DNA from: DSYU01 sp964437595
Lineage (GTDB): Bacteria > Chloroflexota > Anaerolineae > Anaerolineales > Anaerolineaceae
Assembly: GCA_964437595.1 (NCBI GenBank)
Contig: CAYTHO010000013.1
Location: 1-64,000, forward strand
DNA: 64,000 nucleotides
Reading direction: 5' to 3'
The notes under the pieces were generated by a model. The model saw nothing but the letters and a program-made list of their open reading frames with translations. It was not told the origin of the DNA and ran no database searches. Below are positions 35,685-44,682 of this stretch, in pieces. Position numbers and translations under genes: made by a program. Every line of letters starts with the position of its first letter. Position 1 is the first letter of the stretch.

Positions 35685-36665
35685 TTATCCCCCAATCTCG
35701 CTCATCGTCCGGTTGAGAGGCACCGTCCCCTCGGCAAGGCCATGCCCCCACGGCTTATGCCAGATGCCATCGAGGATACGCAGGCGCAGGTCTTCGATGG
35801 TGGCTCCCTGGCGGAGGGGCGTGAGCAGGTCCACTTCTTTTTCGCGCAGCAAGCACAGGCGCAGCTTGCCATCCGCCGTCAGGCGGGCGCGGGTGCACGA
35901 GGCGCAGAACGGCAGCGAGACAGACGAAATAAAACCCACCTCACCTGGCGCACCGGGCAGGCGGTAAATACGCGCTTCGCCATCTAAAAATCCTTCATTA
36001 GCTGGTTCTAGCGGGCCCAACTCCGCCCCAATCCGGTCCATCATTTCCTGGGCCCTGACCACCTGGCTCTGCTGGAACTCGGTTGCTCCGGCAAAGGGCA
36101 TCATTTCGATGAAGCGCACCTGCCAGGGATTTTTCAACGTCAAGGCGGCCAGATCAACCACATCGGCCTCGTTGTAGCCGCGCACTACCACGGCATTCAG
36201 CTTGATGGGGGTGAGACCGGCCCGTTCCGCCGCCTCAATGCCTTCCCAAACCTGTTCGAGGGTTCCCCAGCGCGTGAGGCGCTTGAACTTGGCCGGGTTC
36301 AGGGTATCTACGCTGACGTTAACCCGCTGCAGGCCAGCTTTTTTCAGCGGTTCGGCCAGCCTGCCCAGCAGAATGCCGTTGGTGGTCATGGATAAGCTGC
36401 GCACGCCGGGCATGGCGGCAATCTCGCGCACCAGGTCCACCACATGGGCGCGCACGGTAGGCTCGCCGCCGGTCAGGCGGAGTTTGTCAAACCCCAGGCT
36501 GGCGAACAGGCGCACGAGCTTCAAGATTTCATCATCCTGCATCAATTCGGCGTTTGGGCGAAAGGTCATATCTTCTGGCATGCAGTAAACGCAGCGCAGA
36601 TTGCAGTGGTCGGTGAGGCTAATACGCAGGTAGTGAATTTTCCTGCCAAAACGGTCCAGGGCCAT
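35685..36665 (-). CDS. moaA: GTP 3',8-cyclase MoaA
   Basis: The 326-residue radical-SAM enzyme has the N-terminal [4Fe-4S] motif C21-X3-C25-X2-C28 (DHCNLRCVYC), the second cluster in the C-terminal half (FCASCTRARL and a further C in KLRLCLL) and the conserved C-terminal Gly-Gly (MSEIGG). MoaA catalyses the first step of molybdenum cofactor synthesis from GTP. The start at 36665 has a TTGGAG site. No other moa gene is in the window. Confidence 0.93.
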   Translation of the reverse strand: MALDRFGRKIHYLRISLTDHCNLRCVYCMPEDMTFRPNAELMQDDEILKLVRLFASLGFDKLRLTGGEPTVRAHVVDLVREIAAMPGVRSLSMTTNGILLGRLAEPLKKAGLQRVNVSVDTLNPAKFKRLTRWGTLEQVWEGIEAAERAGLTPIKLNAVVVRGYNEADVVDLAALTLKNPWQVRFIEMMPFAGATEFQQSQVVRAQEMMDRIGAELGPLEPANEGFLDGEARIYRLPGAPGEVGFISSVSLPFCASCTRARLTADGKLRLCLLREKEVDLLTPLRQGATIEDLRLRILDGIWHKPWGHGLAEGTVPLNRTMSEIGG

Positions 36666-36900
36666 GCAACGCTCCAACAATCCAGGTAAAACTGATAATA
36701 ATTATTATATTATAGCAATAAATTTAGAAAATGACCAGCCTGGGGAGCTCGCAAACGCCCAACATAAGGCAGAGTGGCAGGACCATTACATCAAATATGC
36801 GGCCTACCTGGCCAACTGGCTATTGACAGGCAGATTAATAGATGCTACCATATCTATAAACCGGTCTGCGGTACAAACCTGTTTTTATGGAGACGACTTA
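36666..36900 (+). promoter_or_regulatory. Intergenic region with promoter of the exporter operon
   Basis: This region between divergent genes carries TTGACA (36823-36828), a 17-nt spacer and TACCAT (36846-36851), giving a start near 36858 and a leader of about 43 nt. The left part is AT-rich and presumably holds the moaA promoter; I see nothing else in it. Confidence 0.6.
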
Positions 36901-37575
36901 ATGCAAACCGACCCTGTCAAAGAAATCGCCATGCGGACCCAGCGCTACTGGTACGAAGATGGCATTTGGGAAATTGCTTATGGGGTAATAAGCACCCTTC
37001 TGGGAGTTTTCTTCCTGCTCACCGCAGATTTGAATTGGAGCGGTCCATTTGGGTTTGTCCTCGGGATCGCACAAATGATCGTGCTGGTTGGCATGTTCGT
37101 TTCCATCAACAAGATGGTACGGTTTCTCAAAGAACGCATAACGTACCCACGTACGGGTTTTGTTATGTACCGCAGGAGAGCACCAGGCGCTCGCCTGAAA
37201 CGGTTACTGCTTGCCATGTTGGTATCAGGAGCGACCGGAGCGCTGATTGGCAGCCTGGCGGTCATGCGCATGACGTCCAACCATATGCCGCTGATCGTTG
37301 GCATTATGATGGCGGGATCGATCAGCTATATTGGTTATCGCTTCCACCTGGTGCGGTTGTATATTGTGGCAACCCTGACCGCACTGTGGGGGTTTATCGT
37401 ATCCTTATTCCGTTTCGGCAATTTGCCCAGCATTGGGATTTTCTTCACCGGGTTTGGCGCCTTGATCTTACTTTCCGGCCTGGTGACGCTGTTCATTTAT
37501 ATGCGCCGCACACATCCGGTCACGGATGGGATGATTGACCCTGATTTGTTGGACCGGCCACAAGATGAACAATAG
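36901..37575 (+). CDS. Integral membrane protein of a regulator-ABC operon
   Basis: The 224-residue protein has about six hydrophobic segments in three pairs (around 25-75, 105-150 and 155-205) and a hydrophilic C-terminus. I do not recognise a family beyond a general multi-pass membrane protein. GGAG precedes the ATG at 36901. It is followed by a winged-helix regulator and an ABC-2 type exporter, so it may be a cargo, an accessory subunit or a sensor for them. The longer frame from 36664 lacks a ribosome site and overlaps the promoter. Confidence 0.65.
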   Translation: MQTDPVKEIAMRTQRYWYEDGIWEIAYGVISTLLGVFFLLTADLNWSGPFGFVLGIAQMIVLVGMFVSINKMVRFLKERITYPRTGFVMYRRRAPGARLKRLLLAMLVSGATGALIGSLAVMRMTSNHMPLIVGIMMAGSISYIGYRFHLVRLYIVATLTALWGFIVSLFRFGNLPSIGIFFTGFGALILLSGLVTLFIYMRRTHPVTDGMIDPDLLDRPQDEQ

Positions 37576-37595
37576 AAGCGCAACTGGAGCCTGCC

Positions 37596-37916
37596 ATGAG
37601 TGAAGACCTGCGCAAATTTACCGAAGTGGACCGCCTGATCCACGAGCCGGCCCGATTGTTAATCGTCACCATCCTGTTTGCGGTGGAGAAAGCCGACTTT
37701 CTTTACCTGCTGCACGAGACCGGCCTGACGAAAGGCAACCTTTCGGCCCACCTGCTGAAGTTAGAAAACGCAGCGTACGTGGAAATTGAAAAGACTTTTC
37801 GCGGGAAGATCCCCCAGACCCTGATCTCGCTGACGGATTCGGGGCGGGCAGCCTTCAATGTTTACCGCAAGCAGCTAACCAACATCGTCAGCAAACTACC
37901 TGAGGAGCCCAAATGA
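37596..37916 (+). CDS. Winged-helix transcriptional regulator
   Basis: The 106-residue protein is a single winged-helix domain of the MarR/PadR-like HTH_34 type: IHEPARLLIVTILFAVEKADF, TGLTKGNLSAHLLKLENAAYVEIEK (recognition helix) and a basic wing. Regulators of this kind commonly repress a linked ABC exporter. It overlaps the ATPase gene by 4 bp, so local autoregulation of the operon from 36901 to 39654 is likely. Confidence 0.85.
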   Translation: MSEDLRKFTEVDRLIHEPARLLIVTILFAVEKADFLYLLHETGLTKGNLSAHLLKLENAAYVEIEKTFRGKIPQTLISLTDSGRAAFNVYRKQLTNIVSKLPEEPK

Positions 37917-38920
37917 GCCAGATCCTTATTCGTATGCAAGACCTGACGCGCGATTTTGAAGCAGTACGCACGCCGAACGGCGCCGCCGGATTCAGAGACA
38001 ACGGGTCCAACGGCAGCCAGCCCGGCCTGATCCGGGCAGTGGACCACTTGAACCTGGAGATTGAGCAGGGTACCGTCTTCGGTTTCCTGGGCCCGAACGG
38101 GTCAGGGAAAACCACCACCATCCGCCTGCTGCTGGGGCTGCTGGAGCCAACCCAGGGCAGCGCGGCAGTGTTTGGCTATGATACGCGCACCCAGGCCGCA
38201 GCCATCCGCGAGCGCACCGGGGCGCTGCTGGAACACACCGGGTTGTACGAGCGCTTGAGCGCAGAAGACAACCTGGAATTTTACGGGCGCGTGGCGCGCA
38301 TACCCACCCGCGAGCGTCAGGCGCGCATTCAGGAGCTGCTGACCCACTTTGATTTGTGGGAGCGGCGCAAAGAAACCGCCGGAACCTGGAGCCGGGGTAT
38401 GAAGCAAAAGCTGGCCATCGCCCGCGCCTTGCTGCACCGCCCCAAGCTGATCTTCCTGGACGAACCCACCGCGGGCCTGGACCCGCTGGCGGCAGCCGCG
38501 CTGCGCAATGACCTGGCCGAACTGGCAAGCGACCACCAGGTGACGATTTTTTTGACCACCCACAACCTCACCGATGCAGAGAAACTGTGCGACCAGGTAT
38601 CGGTGATCCGGAACGGCAAGCTGCTGGCAACCGGCGCGCCAGACCAGCTGCGCGGGCAGAAAGACACCCTTCAAGTCGAGGTCCACGGCAGCGGCTTTAC
38701 ACCGGAGCTTTTGACGCAACTGCGCACCCGCCAGGAAATCGCCGCGCTGCGGGTGGAGAGAGATTCTCTGAAACTCGACCTGCACCAGAACGCGGAAGTA
38801 TCGCCAATCGTCAGCCAGCTCGTTATGGGCGGCGCCCGCGTGGAGGAAGTATCCAGAAGTAAAGCCAGTCTCGAAGAGATATTCATCGACCTGGTTGAAG
38901 ATGAAACGAAAGCAGAGTGA
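37913..38920 (+). CDS. ABC transporter ATP-binding protein
   Basis: The 335-residue ATPase has Walker A (GPNGSGKTTT), Q-loop region, signature (WSRGMKQKLAIAR, a variant of LSGGQ), Walker B (LIFLDEPTAGLD) and H-loop (TTHNLTD). It has an insertion before the Walker A and a C-terminal extension typical of ABC-2/CcmA-type drug or polysaccharide exporters. It pairs with the permease that begins next to its stop. Confidence 0.92.
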   Translation: MSQILIRMQDLTRDFEAVRTPNGAAGFRDNGSNGSQPGLIRAVDHLNLEIEQGTVFGFLGPNGSGKTTTIRLLLGLLEPTQGSAAVFGYDTRTQAAAIRERTGALLEHTGLYERLSAEDNLEFYGRVARIPTRERQARIQELLTHFDLWERRKETAGTWSRGMKQKLAIARALLHRPKLIFLDEPTAGLDPLAAAALRNDLAELASDHQVTIFLTTHNLTDAEKLCDQVSVIRNGKLLATGAPDQLRGQKDTLQVEVHGSGFTPELLTQLRTRQEIAALRVERDSLKLDLHQNAEVSPIVSQLVMGGARVEEVSRSKASLEEIFIDLVEDETKAE

Positions 38921-38922
38921 AA

Positions 38923-39654
38923 ATGTTCTACGATATTATCACTATCACACGGAAAGAGCTGAAAGAAATATTCGTCCAGCGCGGATCGCTGCGCGCGGGC
39001 ATTACCAACGTATTGATCGTTGTGGGCATCATCGGCGTGCTGTTCCCCCTGCAGTTCGGGCGCGAATGGATCACGCACCCGGTCGCGCTGGTTTCAGGCG
39101 CGTGGCTGCCGCTGTTCATGTCGATGGGGCTGGTGGCTGATGCTTTTGCCGGCGAGCGGGAACGCCATACCCTGGAAACACTGCTTGCCAGCCGGCTCAG
39201 CGACCAGGCCATTCTGTTCGGCAAGATGCTGTCTGCCATCGTTTATGGAATCGGTATTGGACTGGCAGGGATGCTGTTAGGCGCGGTCACTGCCAACCTG
39301 GCGAACCCGGGCGCCGGGTTTTATCCGCTGGGGAACTTCCTGGGAGCAATGGTGTTTGCCCTGCTGGGCATCGTACTGGTCTCGGCGATTGGCGTGCTGG
39401 TCTCGCTGCACGCCAGCAACGTCCGCCAGGCCTACCAGCGTATGAGCCTGGGCTTCATGCTGATCTGGCTGCCGCTGATGCTTGGGCCGCAGTTTATGCC
39501 GGAGACCTGGAAGATGCAACTGGCGCAGTTTCTGATCAACCTCGACCTTCTGCAAATTGCCGTAATCGCCGGGGTGGCGCTGCTGGTCATCGACCTGATC
39601 ATGATCGCGCTGGCACGCGCCCGGTTCCGGCGCGCGCGGTTGATCCTCGATTAG
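38923..39654 (+). CDS. ABC-2 type transporter permease
   Basis: The 243-residue permease has six predicted helices and the ABC-2 family feature at its centre (GERERHTLETLLASRLSD) that contacts the ATPase. The ATG at 38923 is used here; a GTG at 38917 overlapping the ATPase stop is possible. Together with the ATPase it should form an exporter for a hydrophobic compound or glycan, substrate unknown. Confidence 0.88.
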   Translation: MFYDIITITRKELKEIFVQRGSLRAGITNVLIVVGIIGVLFPLQFGREWITHPVALVSGAWLPLFMSMGLVADAFAGERERHTLETLLASRLSDQAILFGKMLSAIVYGIGIGLAGMLLGAVTANLANPGAGFYPLGNFLGAMVFALLGIVLVSAIGVLVSLHASNVRQAYQRMSLGFMLIWLPLMLGPQFMPETWKMQLAQFLINLDLLQIAVIAGVALLVIDLIMIALARARFRRARLILD

Positions 39655-39659
39655 CAGAA

Positions 39660-39708
39660 ACGGCGGACCGCGCTACAATCTCTATAACGCGGTCCGCCGT
39701 TTTTATTT
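39660..39708 (+). terminator. Strong intrinsic terminator after the exporter operon
   Basis: A perfect 13-bp stem (ACGGCGGACCGCG / CGCGGTCCGCCGT, 39660-39672 and 39688-39700) with a 15-nt loop is followed by TTTTTATTT. It lies between convergent genes. Confidence 0.85.
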
Positions 39709-42612
39709 AACGGTGAAAGGCACTTTCTCGGATAGGCCTTCATTTCCAGCCAGGTCGATGGCTTTTACTTCCAGCACGTGTTCGCCAGATGCCGCCTCCC
39801 ACGCAAAAACATAGGGGGCGTGTATGGTTTCGCCTACTACTTTACCATCCACCAGCCAGATGTAGCGTTGAATGCCAATGGCGTCTTCGCCTTCGGCCTG
39901 GAAGGTAATGACGCTGGACTGCAAGCGTTCAAAGTCCTGCCCGGTAATAGGATAGGGAATGCGGACCCGGGGCGGGGTATTATCTACCGTAACCTGGATG
40001 ACCGCCGTCTGCGCCGTCTGATCGGCGCGGACCACCTGCAGGCGGATCGAATACAGGCCATCTTGCCCGGGGGTTTCCCACACGCCAAGCTCCTCATCGA
40101 TCCGTTGGGAAAAGCCTTCTTCACCTACCTGCAGCCAGGACTGCGGGTTGACGCCCTGTCCGACCTGCACCTGGTAGGATTTGAACCCTTCCCCGGCAGC
40201 CGTTCCCTTTACCGGCACCTGCCCGCGCACAAAGGCATACAACGCGGGGGCGGTAATACGCACATCGGCAGAAGGCTCTGGCGGCTGAATAGCGTCATAA
40301 TCCTGAGGCGGCACTGGTAGTTCGGACTCCTGCGCCCAGGCCCGGGCTTCGGGCGGGACTACCATAAATGTTTTTTCTTCTACCAGCCCGGAAGGGGTGA
40401 AAACCGTGGCCAGCAGGCCCGTCTCCGAGTTGATCTGGAAGGTGCGGTAAAGCGTATCGGGGCTGTTGGGCTCTGTGCCGCTGAGAAACACTTCACTGGC
40501 TGTTTTGGGGCAGGAAGCGGTTGGCAACTGCCCGGAAGGATCACACACTTCCACATGGGTAATTCCAACTGGTTCTTCCCAATCTGCTGCCGGCTGACCG
40601 CGGCTGGCGTACTGCATCAGGGCATGCCACATACCGGCAACCATGCGGGGAGCCAGGGTAGACTCGCTGTCGCCAGGAATGCTGAGCGAAAAAACCGCTA
40701 CCTGCTGCACGGTGTACCCGGCGGCCCACACCTGGCGGCCACCAGCAACCTGGCCAATTTTGGCACCGGCGGGGCGGCCAATTTCCAGCGCGTTGGGATA
40801 GCCCAGGCTGGGCCAGCGGGCGGTTTCATCACGCAGCACATGGTGAACCAGGTATGCCAACTGAGGAGTCACCACGCTTTGGATCTGAGGCGCGCGCGCA
40901 TCCAACAGGGGTTTCCCGCTCAAGTCTTCCACATACAGCACGAAAGCCGGGCGCAGGTCTCCACCAGGCGTCAGTCGCTGCCCGGCGCGCGTTCCCTGCA
41001 TGGCGATGACTGCATAAGCCTGGGCCAGTTCGATCGAAGACAGCCCACCGCCACGGTATAGAATTTCCGCACTGGTTTCACCAGACAGGCCAGTGAGCCC
41101 CAGGGCGCTGGCCTGCCGCCAGACATTGGTTGGACCGAGCTGTTCCAGGAGACGCGCGATCGGAACCAGGTAATCATTGGCAATGGCCATGCGCAGGCGG
41201 ACCGGCCCGTGATAAGCGCCATCTGGGTTCGGATGAACTGCCGGGGCGTCGCCGCTGCCGGAAGCAGTGGAAGCGTTATTGGTTGCTTCATCGGACTGGC
41301 GATACGGGATATCCCACCCCAGGCTGGCTGGGCCCTGCCCGCGCGCAAATCCGGTCAGGGCTACGAACGGGGTGAGCAGCGAGCCGGGTTCGCGCGGAGA
41401 GAGAGCGCTGGATTCACCCAAAAGGGTGGTATCTCCCAGCAAGGCCAGCACCTGGCCCGTCTGCGGATCGAGCACCACGCCGCTGGCGGAGGCACCGCCA
41501 GGTAAACGAGCATCGCCTGGCAAGGTCGAAGGGAGCAGGCGTGCTGAGGCGCAATCCTTATCATCCGTTGTTTCGCCGCCCTGCCCTGAGAGACGGGCAA
41601 GCTGCGTGCTCACCAGGCAGGTCAGTTCGTGCTGTAAATCGTAATCGAGAGTAGTGATGACCCGCAGGCCACCACGCTCCAGGCGCTCCTGGCCAATCTG
41701 ATCGCCGAGCGCATCCAATGCCATCCGCGAGAAAGCTGCCGCCGGTGATACCGCCGGGGTCACCGGAGCCGCCAGAGACAGCGTTTGCGCGGCGGCGCGC
41801 TGGTGTTCATCCGCCGGGATCACTCCTCGTTCCAGCAGCGTGTCTAAAATCGCTTGCTGGCGCTCGACCGCGGCTGCCGGAGCATCCTGCGGGTTTAGCG
41901 CAGGAGCCTGATTGGCGGCTACGACTAATGCGGCTTCAGCCAGGTTCAGGTCGGTGGCGGGCTTCCCCAGGTAAAGCTGGGCGGCGCTATCCGCGCCAAA
42001 GGCCAGATGGCCGTAATAGGTGCTGTTCAGATACCATTCCAGAATCTGCACATGACCATAGCGGGCGATCACCTGCGCAGCGAGCACCCGCATGCGAACG
42101 GCCCGGCGAAATCCAACCGGCTCATCCCATAACAATGTATCGTCGACCAGGCGTTCGGCAATGGTGAAGGGCTGCGGGTCAGCCAGCGAGCGCAGGCGAA
42201 AACCAGGGCTATTCCAATAATCGGTCTCTAAAATACCAATGGTTACCCGCACCAGGTCCGGCGAAAAATGATCCGGCAGTTTGGTGTCAATTGATAGAGA
42301 ACGCCGCTCGATCCCCGCATTATCCAGCCGGTACAGCAGCTCCTGGCCGCTGCGATCGTAAACGGTGGTCGGCTGCATCCATATCCCATCTACCGGGTCA
42401 AACATCTCGGGCAGTCCGGCTGTTGAAGGCAGGTCATCGATCAGGCTGGCATAAAGCAGGCTGACGCCAAGGGCCGCAACGAGCAGGAGCATGAACACCA
42501 GGATGCCGCAGCCTAACCCAAACCGCGCAAAACGGCTGCGCAGGGTTTTGCCCGCCACCTGTTTACGCTGCTGGCGGCGGTTGACTAAGGAGAATAACTG
42601 GATATGTCGCAC
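39703..42612 (-). CDS. Class A PBP homologue with degenerate catalytic motifs
   Basis: The 969-residue product has an N-terminal membrane helix (about 35-55), a GT51-like region (90-290, best conserved at ILEWYLNSTYYGHLAFG and NLAEAALVVAANQAP), a transpeptidase-like region (370-720) and Ig-like modules at the C-terminus (770-969). Every transpeptidase motif is altered: SXXK reads S411-LLT414, SXN aligns with DYL, and KTG reads KIG. In the GT51 half the ED of motif 1 is ET and the GSTITQQ motif is lost. It is probably a structural or regulatory pseudoenzyme. The start is a GTG without a clear ribosome site. Confidence 0.8.
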   Translation of the reverse strand: MRHIQLFSLVNRRQQRKQVAGKTLRSRFARFGLGCGILVFMLLLVAALGVSLLYASLIDDLPSTAGLPEMFDPVDGIWMQPTTVYDRSGQELLYRLDNAGIERRSLSIDTKLPDHFSPDLVRVTIGILETDYWNSPGFRLRSLADPQPFTIAERLVDDTLLWDEPVGFRRAVRMRVLAAQVIARYGHVQILEWYLNSTYYGHLAFGADSAAQLYLGKPATDLNLAEAALVVAANQAPALNPQDAPAAAVERQQAILDTLLERGVIPADEHQRAAAQTLSLAAPVTPAVSPAAAFSRMALDALGDQIGQERLERGGLRVITTLDYDLQHELTCLVSTQLARLSGQGGETTDDKDCASARLLPSTLPGDARLPGGASASGVVLDPQTGQVLALLGDTTLLGESSALSPREPGSLLTPFVALTGFARGQGPASLGWDIPYRQSDEATNNASTASGSGDAPAVHPNPDGAYHGPVRLRMAIANDYLVPIARLLEQLGPTNVWRQASALGLTGLSGETSAEILYRGGGLSSIELAQAYAVIAMQGTRAGQRLTPGGDLRPAFVLYVEDLSGKPLLDARAPQIQSVVTPQLAYLVHHVLRDETARWPSLGYPNALEIGRPAGAKIGQVAGGRQVWAAGYTVQQVAVFSLSIPGDSESTLAPRMVAGMWHALMQYASRGQPAADWEEPVGITHVEVCDPSGQLPTASCPKTASEVFLSGTEPNSPDTLYRTFQINSETGLLATVFTPSGLVEEKTFMVVPPEARAWAQESELPVPPQDYDAIQPPEPSADVRITAPALYAFVRGQVPVKGTAAGEGFKSYQVQVGQGVNPQSWLQVGEEGFSQRIDEELGVWETPGQDGLYSIRLQVVRADQTAQTAVIQVTVDNTPPRVRIPYPITGQDFERLQSSVITFQAEGEDAIGIQRYIWLVDGKVVGETIHAPYVFAWEAASGEHVLEVKAIDLAGNEGLSEKVPFTVK

Positions 42613-42649
42613 GAGTAGGCCCGTCGATTAAGCACAGTCCAGGAGGCGG

Positions 42650-44590
42650 CTACCGGGTGGGCGTTGGTGAAGCCGACCGCGGAGTGTTTGTGGGCGTCAG
42701 GGTTCGGGACGGCTTTGGCGTCCAGGTAGGGGTGGGCGTCTTGGTTGGTTTAGGCGTCCAGGTAGGGGTGGGCGTTCTGGTGGGTTGGCGCGTGGCCGTG
42801 GGCGCCAGGGTCTTTGTCGGCTGGCGCGTGAAAGTAACCGTTGCGGTAAAGGTCGCCGTCTTGGGCTTTGGGGAAGGGGTCAGTTTGGCCATGGCGGCGA
42901 GGCGCTTGTTGGCAAACTCGACCCATTCCGGATCAACGCTTCCTTTTGGCAGGGCTATCAAGGCTTTGTAATCGCGGGTGGCAACCACATATTCACCAAG
43001 CTGTTCCAGCGATTGGGCGCGCCAATAGAGCAGTTCGGCTTTCTGAAGTTCCGTTTCCGCCAGGGGTTTAGTACTCTCAAACTGGACATAGGCATCGCCG
43101 GGGTACTTTAATGCCATCAACGAAACACCAATGCCCAGGCTGGCTTCGTAAGATTTGCTGTCCAATTTTAAGGCCGTCTCATAATCGTCCAGAGCGCTTT
43201 CTACTTTGCCCGTTTCAGTCAGGAGTTTCGCGCGCAGCAAGTACGCTTCCTTCTGTTGTTTATCCAGGCGCAGCGATTGGTCTAAGGCACTCAAGGCGTT
43301 TTTCGTATCCTTTTTCTCCATGTAAGCCAGCGCCAGCCAGTTCCATACCTGGTCATCGTCTTTTTCATAGAGGATATAGGTGCTGAGCGGAGCAAGTGAC
43401 CCAGCCAGATCACCATCTGCCTGGAGAACCTGGCCGATCATGCGGTAGGCCGGAAGAAGGGTGATATCCAGCTCGTTTGCTTTACGCGCGTTTTCGAGCG
43501 CCTGCTCATTATCTTTCAACGCCAAGTAAGCTTGAGCACGGTAAAGATACACTAATGGAGAATCCGGCATCAGCCTGGCAGCCTGTTCGAGGGTTTCCAA
43601 TGCCAGCTTGCCCTCCCCGGCCTGCACCTGCAGTTCAGCAATCCCCAGGTAGGCTTCTCCATAATTGGGGTCGAGCTGAACCGCGGCTTCCATATCCTTC
43701 AATGCTTCCTCTACCTTTTCAGGATCGAGCGCAATGGTGGTGCGGGCCCGTCCCACGTAGGCAGGGGCGAAGTTCGGCTTGTCCTTCACGATCTGATTGA
43801 AAACTTGCGAAGCCTGAGACAGGTTCCCCTGCAGGCGGTAGATTTCACCAAGATAGTACTGCAAGTCAGGAGCATCCGGCTCAGCAGCGGCGCCCTGTTT
43901 GAAGTAGGTGAGCGCGCTTTTTAAATCATCGCGCGTAAAGTTGCGAATGCCAATGCGGTAAGCTTCGCTGCTGGTGTGGGGCGTGTTTACATATAGAGGC
44001 GTGGGTGTGTAGGTGGCCTGCAGCAGCATCCACAAGGGCGTCGGGCTGCCTGAAACAAGAATGCGTACCGCAGTAGGCGTACCGGGGGTCGGGGTAACTG
44101 CCGTTTTGGTGGGCACGAACGTCATGGCAACCGGCTGCGCCTGGAACTGCCGCTGCATCCCGAAAATGCCAAAGGCTACCAGGCCCAATACCACAACCAG
44201 AGCCAGGCCCATCAGAGCAAACTGCGATCTGGAAATCTTTTTGACCTGCTCATCCGCTCCGGCAATTTTTGACTGCCAGTTGCGTTTTTGCAGGCGCGGC
44301 GGCATCACCAGAGCCTGATCGGGAGGAGCGGCGCCCAATAGAGTCATGCCGCGCCTTGCCAGCACATTCTGCGGATCGAGGCGCAGGGCTTCTTTCAAAC
44401 AGAAAGTGCGCTCCTTAGGTGTTTCTACCACGGCGCTCATCCAGACCCAATATTCCGGAGTGGGCTGCCCGAGCTTCAACAGCCGGGTGAGCAAATCACG
44501 AGCACGCGCGCGATCACCAGATTGGATCGCCGACATGGCCTCGTTGAACATGGCTTCTTGAGGAGTAATGTTCTCTGGCTGGCTGGACAT
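42650..44590 (-). CDS. Membrane-anchored TPR protein with Thr/Pro-repeat tail
   Basis: The 646-residue protein has N-terminal helices, one membrane segment (about residues 125-145), a linker, about nine TPR units (225-560), and a C-terminal low-complexity tail built on TPTPTWTPKP repeats. TPR arrays mediate protein assembly. The Thr/Pro tail resembles cell-wall-spanning or O-glycosylated stalks common in this lineage. It lies directly upstream of the PBP-like gene and is probably co-transcribed with it. The promoter appears leaderless (see 44598). Confidence 0.8.
   Translation of the reverse strand: MSSQPENITPQEAMFNEAMSAIQSGDRARARDLLTRLLKLGQPTPEYWVWMSAVVETPKERTFCLKEALRLDPQNVLARRGMTLLGAAPPDQALVMPPRLQKRNWQSKIAGADEQVKKISRSQFALMGLALVVVLGLVAFGIFGMQRQFQAQPVAMTFVPTKTAVTPTPGTPTAVRILVSGSPTPLWMLLQATYTPTPLYVNTPHTSSEAYRIGIRNFTRDDLKSALTYFKQGAAAEPDAPDLQYYLGEIYRLQGNLSQASQVFNQIVKDKPNFAPAYVGRARTTIALDPEKVEEALKDMEAAVQLDPNYGEAYLGIAELQVQAGEGKLALETLEQAARLMPDSPLVYLYRAQAYLALKDNEQALENARKANELDITLLPAYRMIGQVLQADGDLAGSLAPLSTYILYEKDDDQVWNWLALAYMEKKDTKNALSALDQSLRLDKQQKEAYLLRAKLLTETGKVESALDDYETALKLDSKSYEASLGIGVSLMALKYPGDAYVQFESTKPLAETELQKAELLYWRAQSLEQLGEYVVATRDYKALIALPKGSVDPEWVEFANKRLAAMAKLTPSPKPKTATFTATVTFTRQPTKTLAPTATRQPTRTPTPTWTPKPTKTPTPTWTPKPSRTLTPTNTPRSASPTPTR
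42717..42775. repeat. 36-bp period tandem repeat in the Thr/Pro tail
   Basis: Two identical 23-bp copies (42717-42739 and 42753-42775) are spaced 36 bp apart and encode the repeated TPTPTWTPKP segment; flanking sequence continues the pattern less exactly. Confidence 0.75.
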
Positions 44591-44597
44591 AATTTAA

Positions 44598-44603
44598 AGT
44601 CTA
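44598..44603 (-). promoter_or_regulatory. -10 box of a near-leaderless promoter (TPR gene)
   Basis: TAGACT on the minus strand ends 7 nt before the ATG at 44590, so the transcript would begin about one base before the start codon. Confidence 0.4.
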
Positions 44604-44669
44604 GCACAGCCGGGCGGCAACGGCAAGCCTCATTAGCTGCGGATCGAAATTTGCAAAGTCAAAGAAAGG

Positions 44670-44675
44670 TATAAT
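44670..44675 (+). promoter_or_regulatory. -10 box of a near-leaderless promoter (LysM gene)
   Basis: TATAAT ends 7 nt before the ATG at 44683. No ribosome site lies between, so translation is probably of a leaderless mRNA. Confidence 0.55.
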
Positions 44676-44682
44676 TGCCAGA

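Noticed and set aside
42650..42840. CRISPR-like or satellite array
   Set aside because: The short-period repeats are in frame with a Thr/Pro-rich protein tail and have no spacers.
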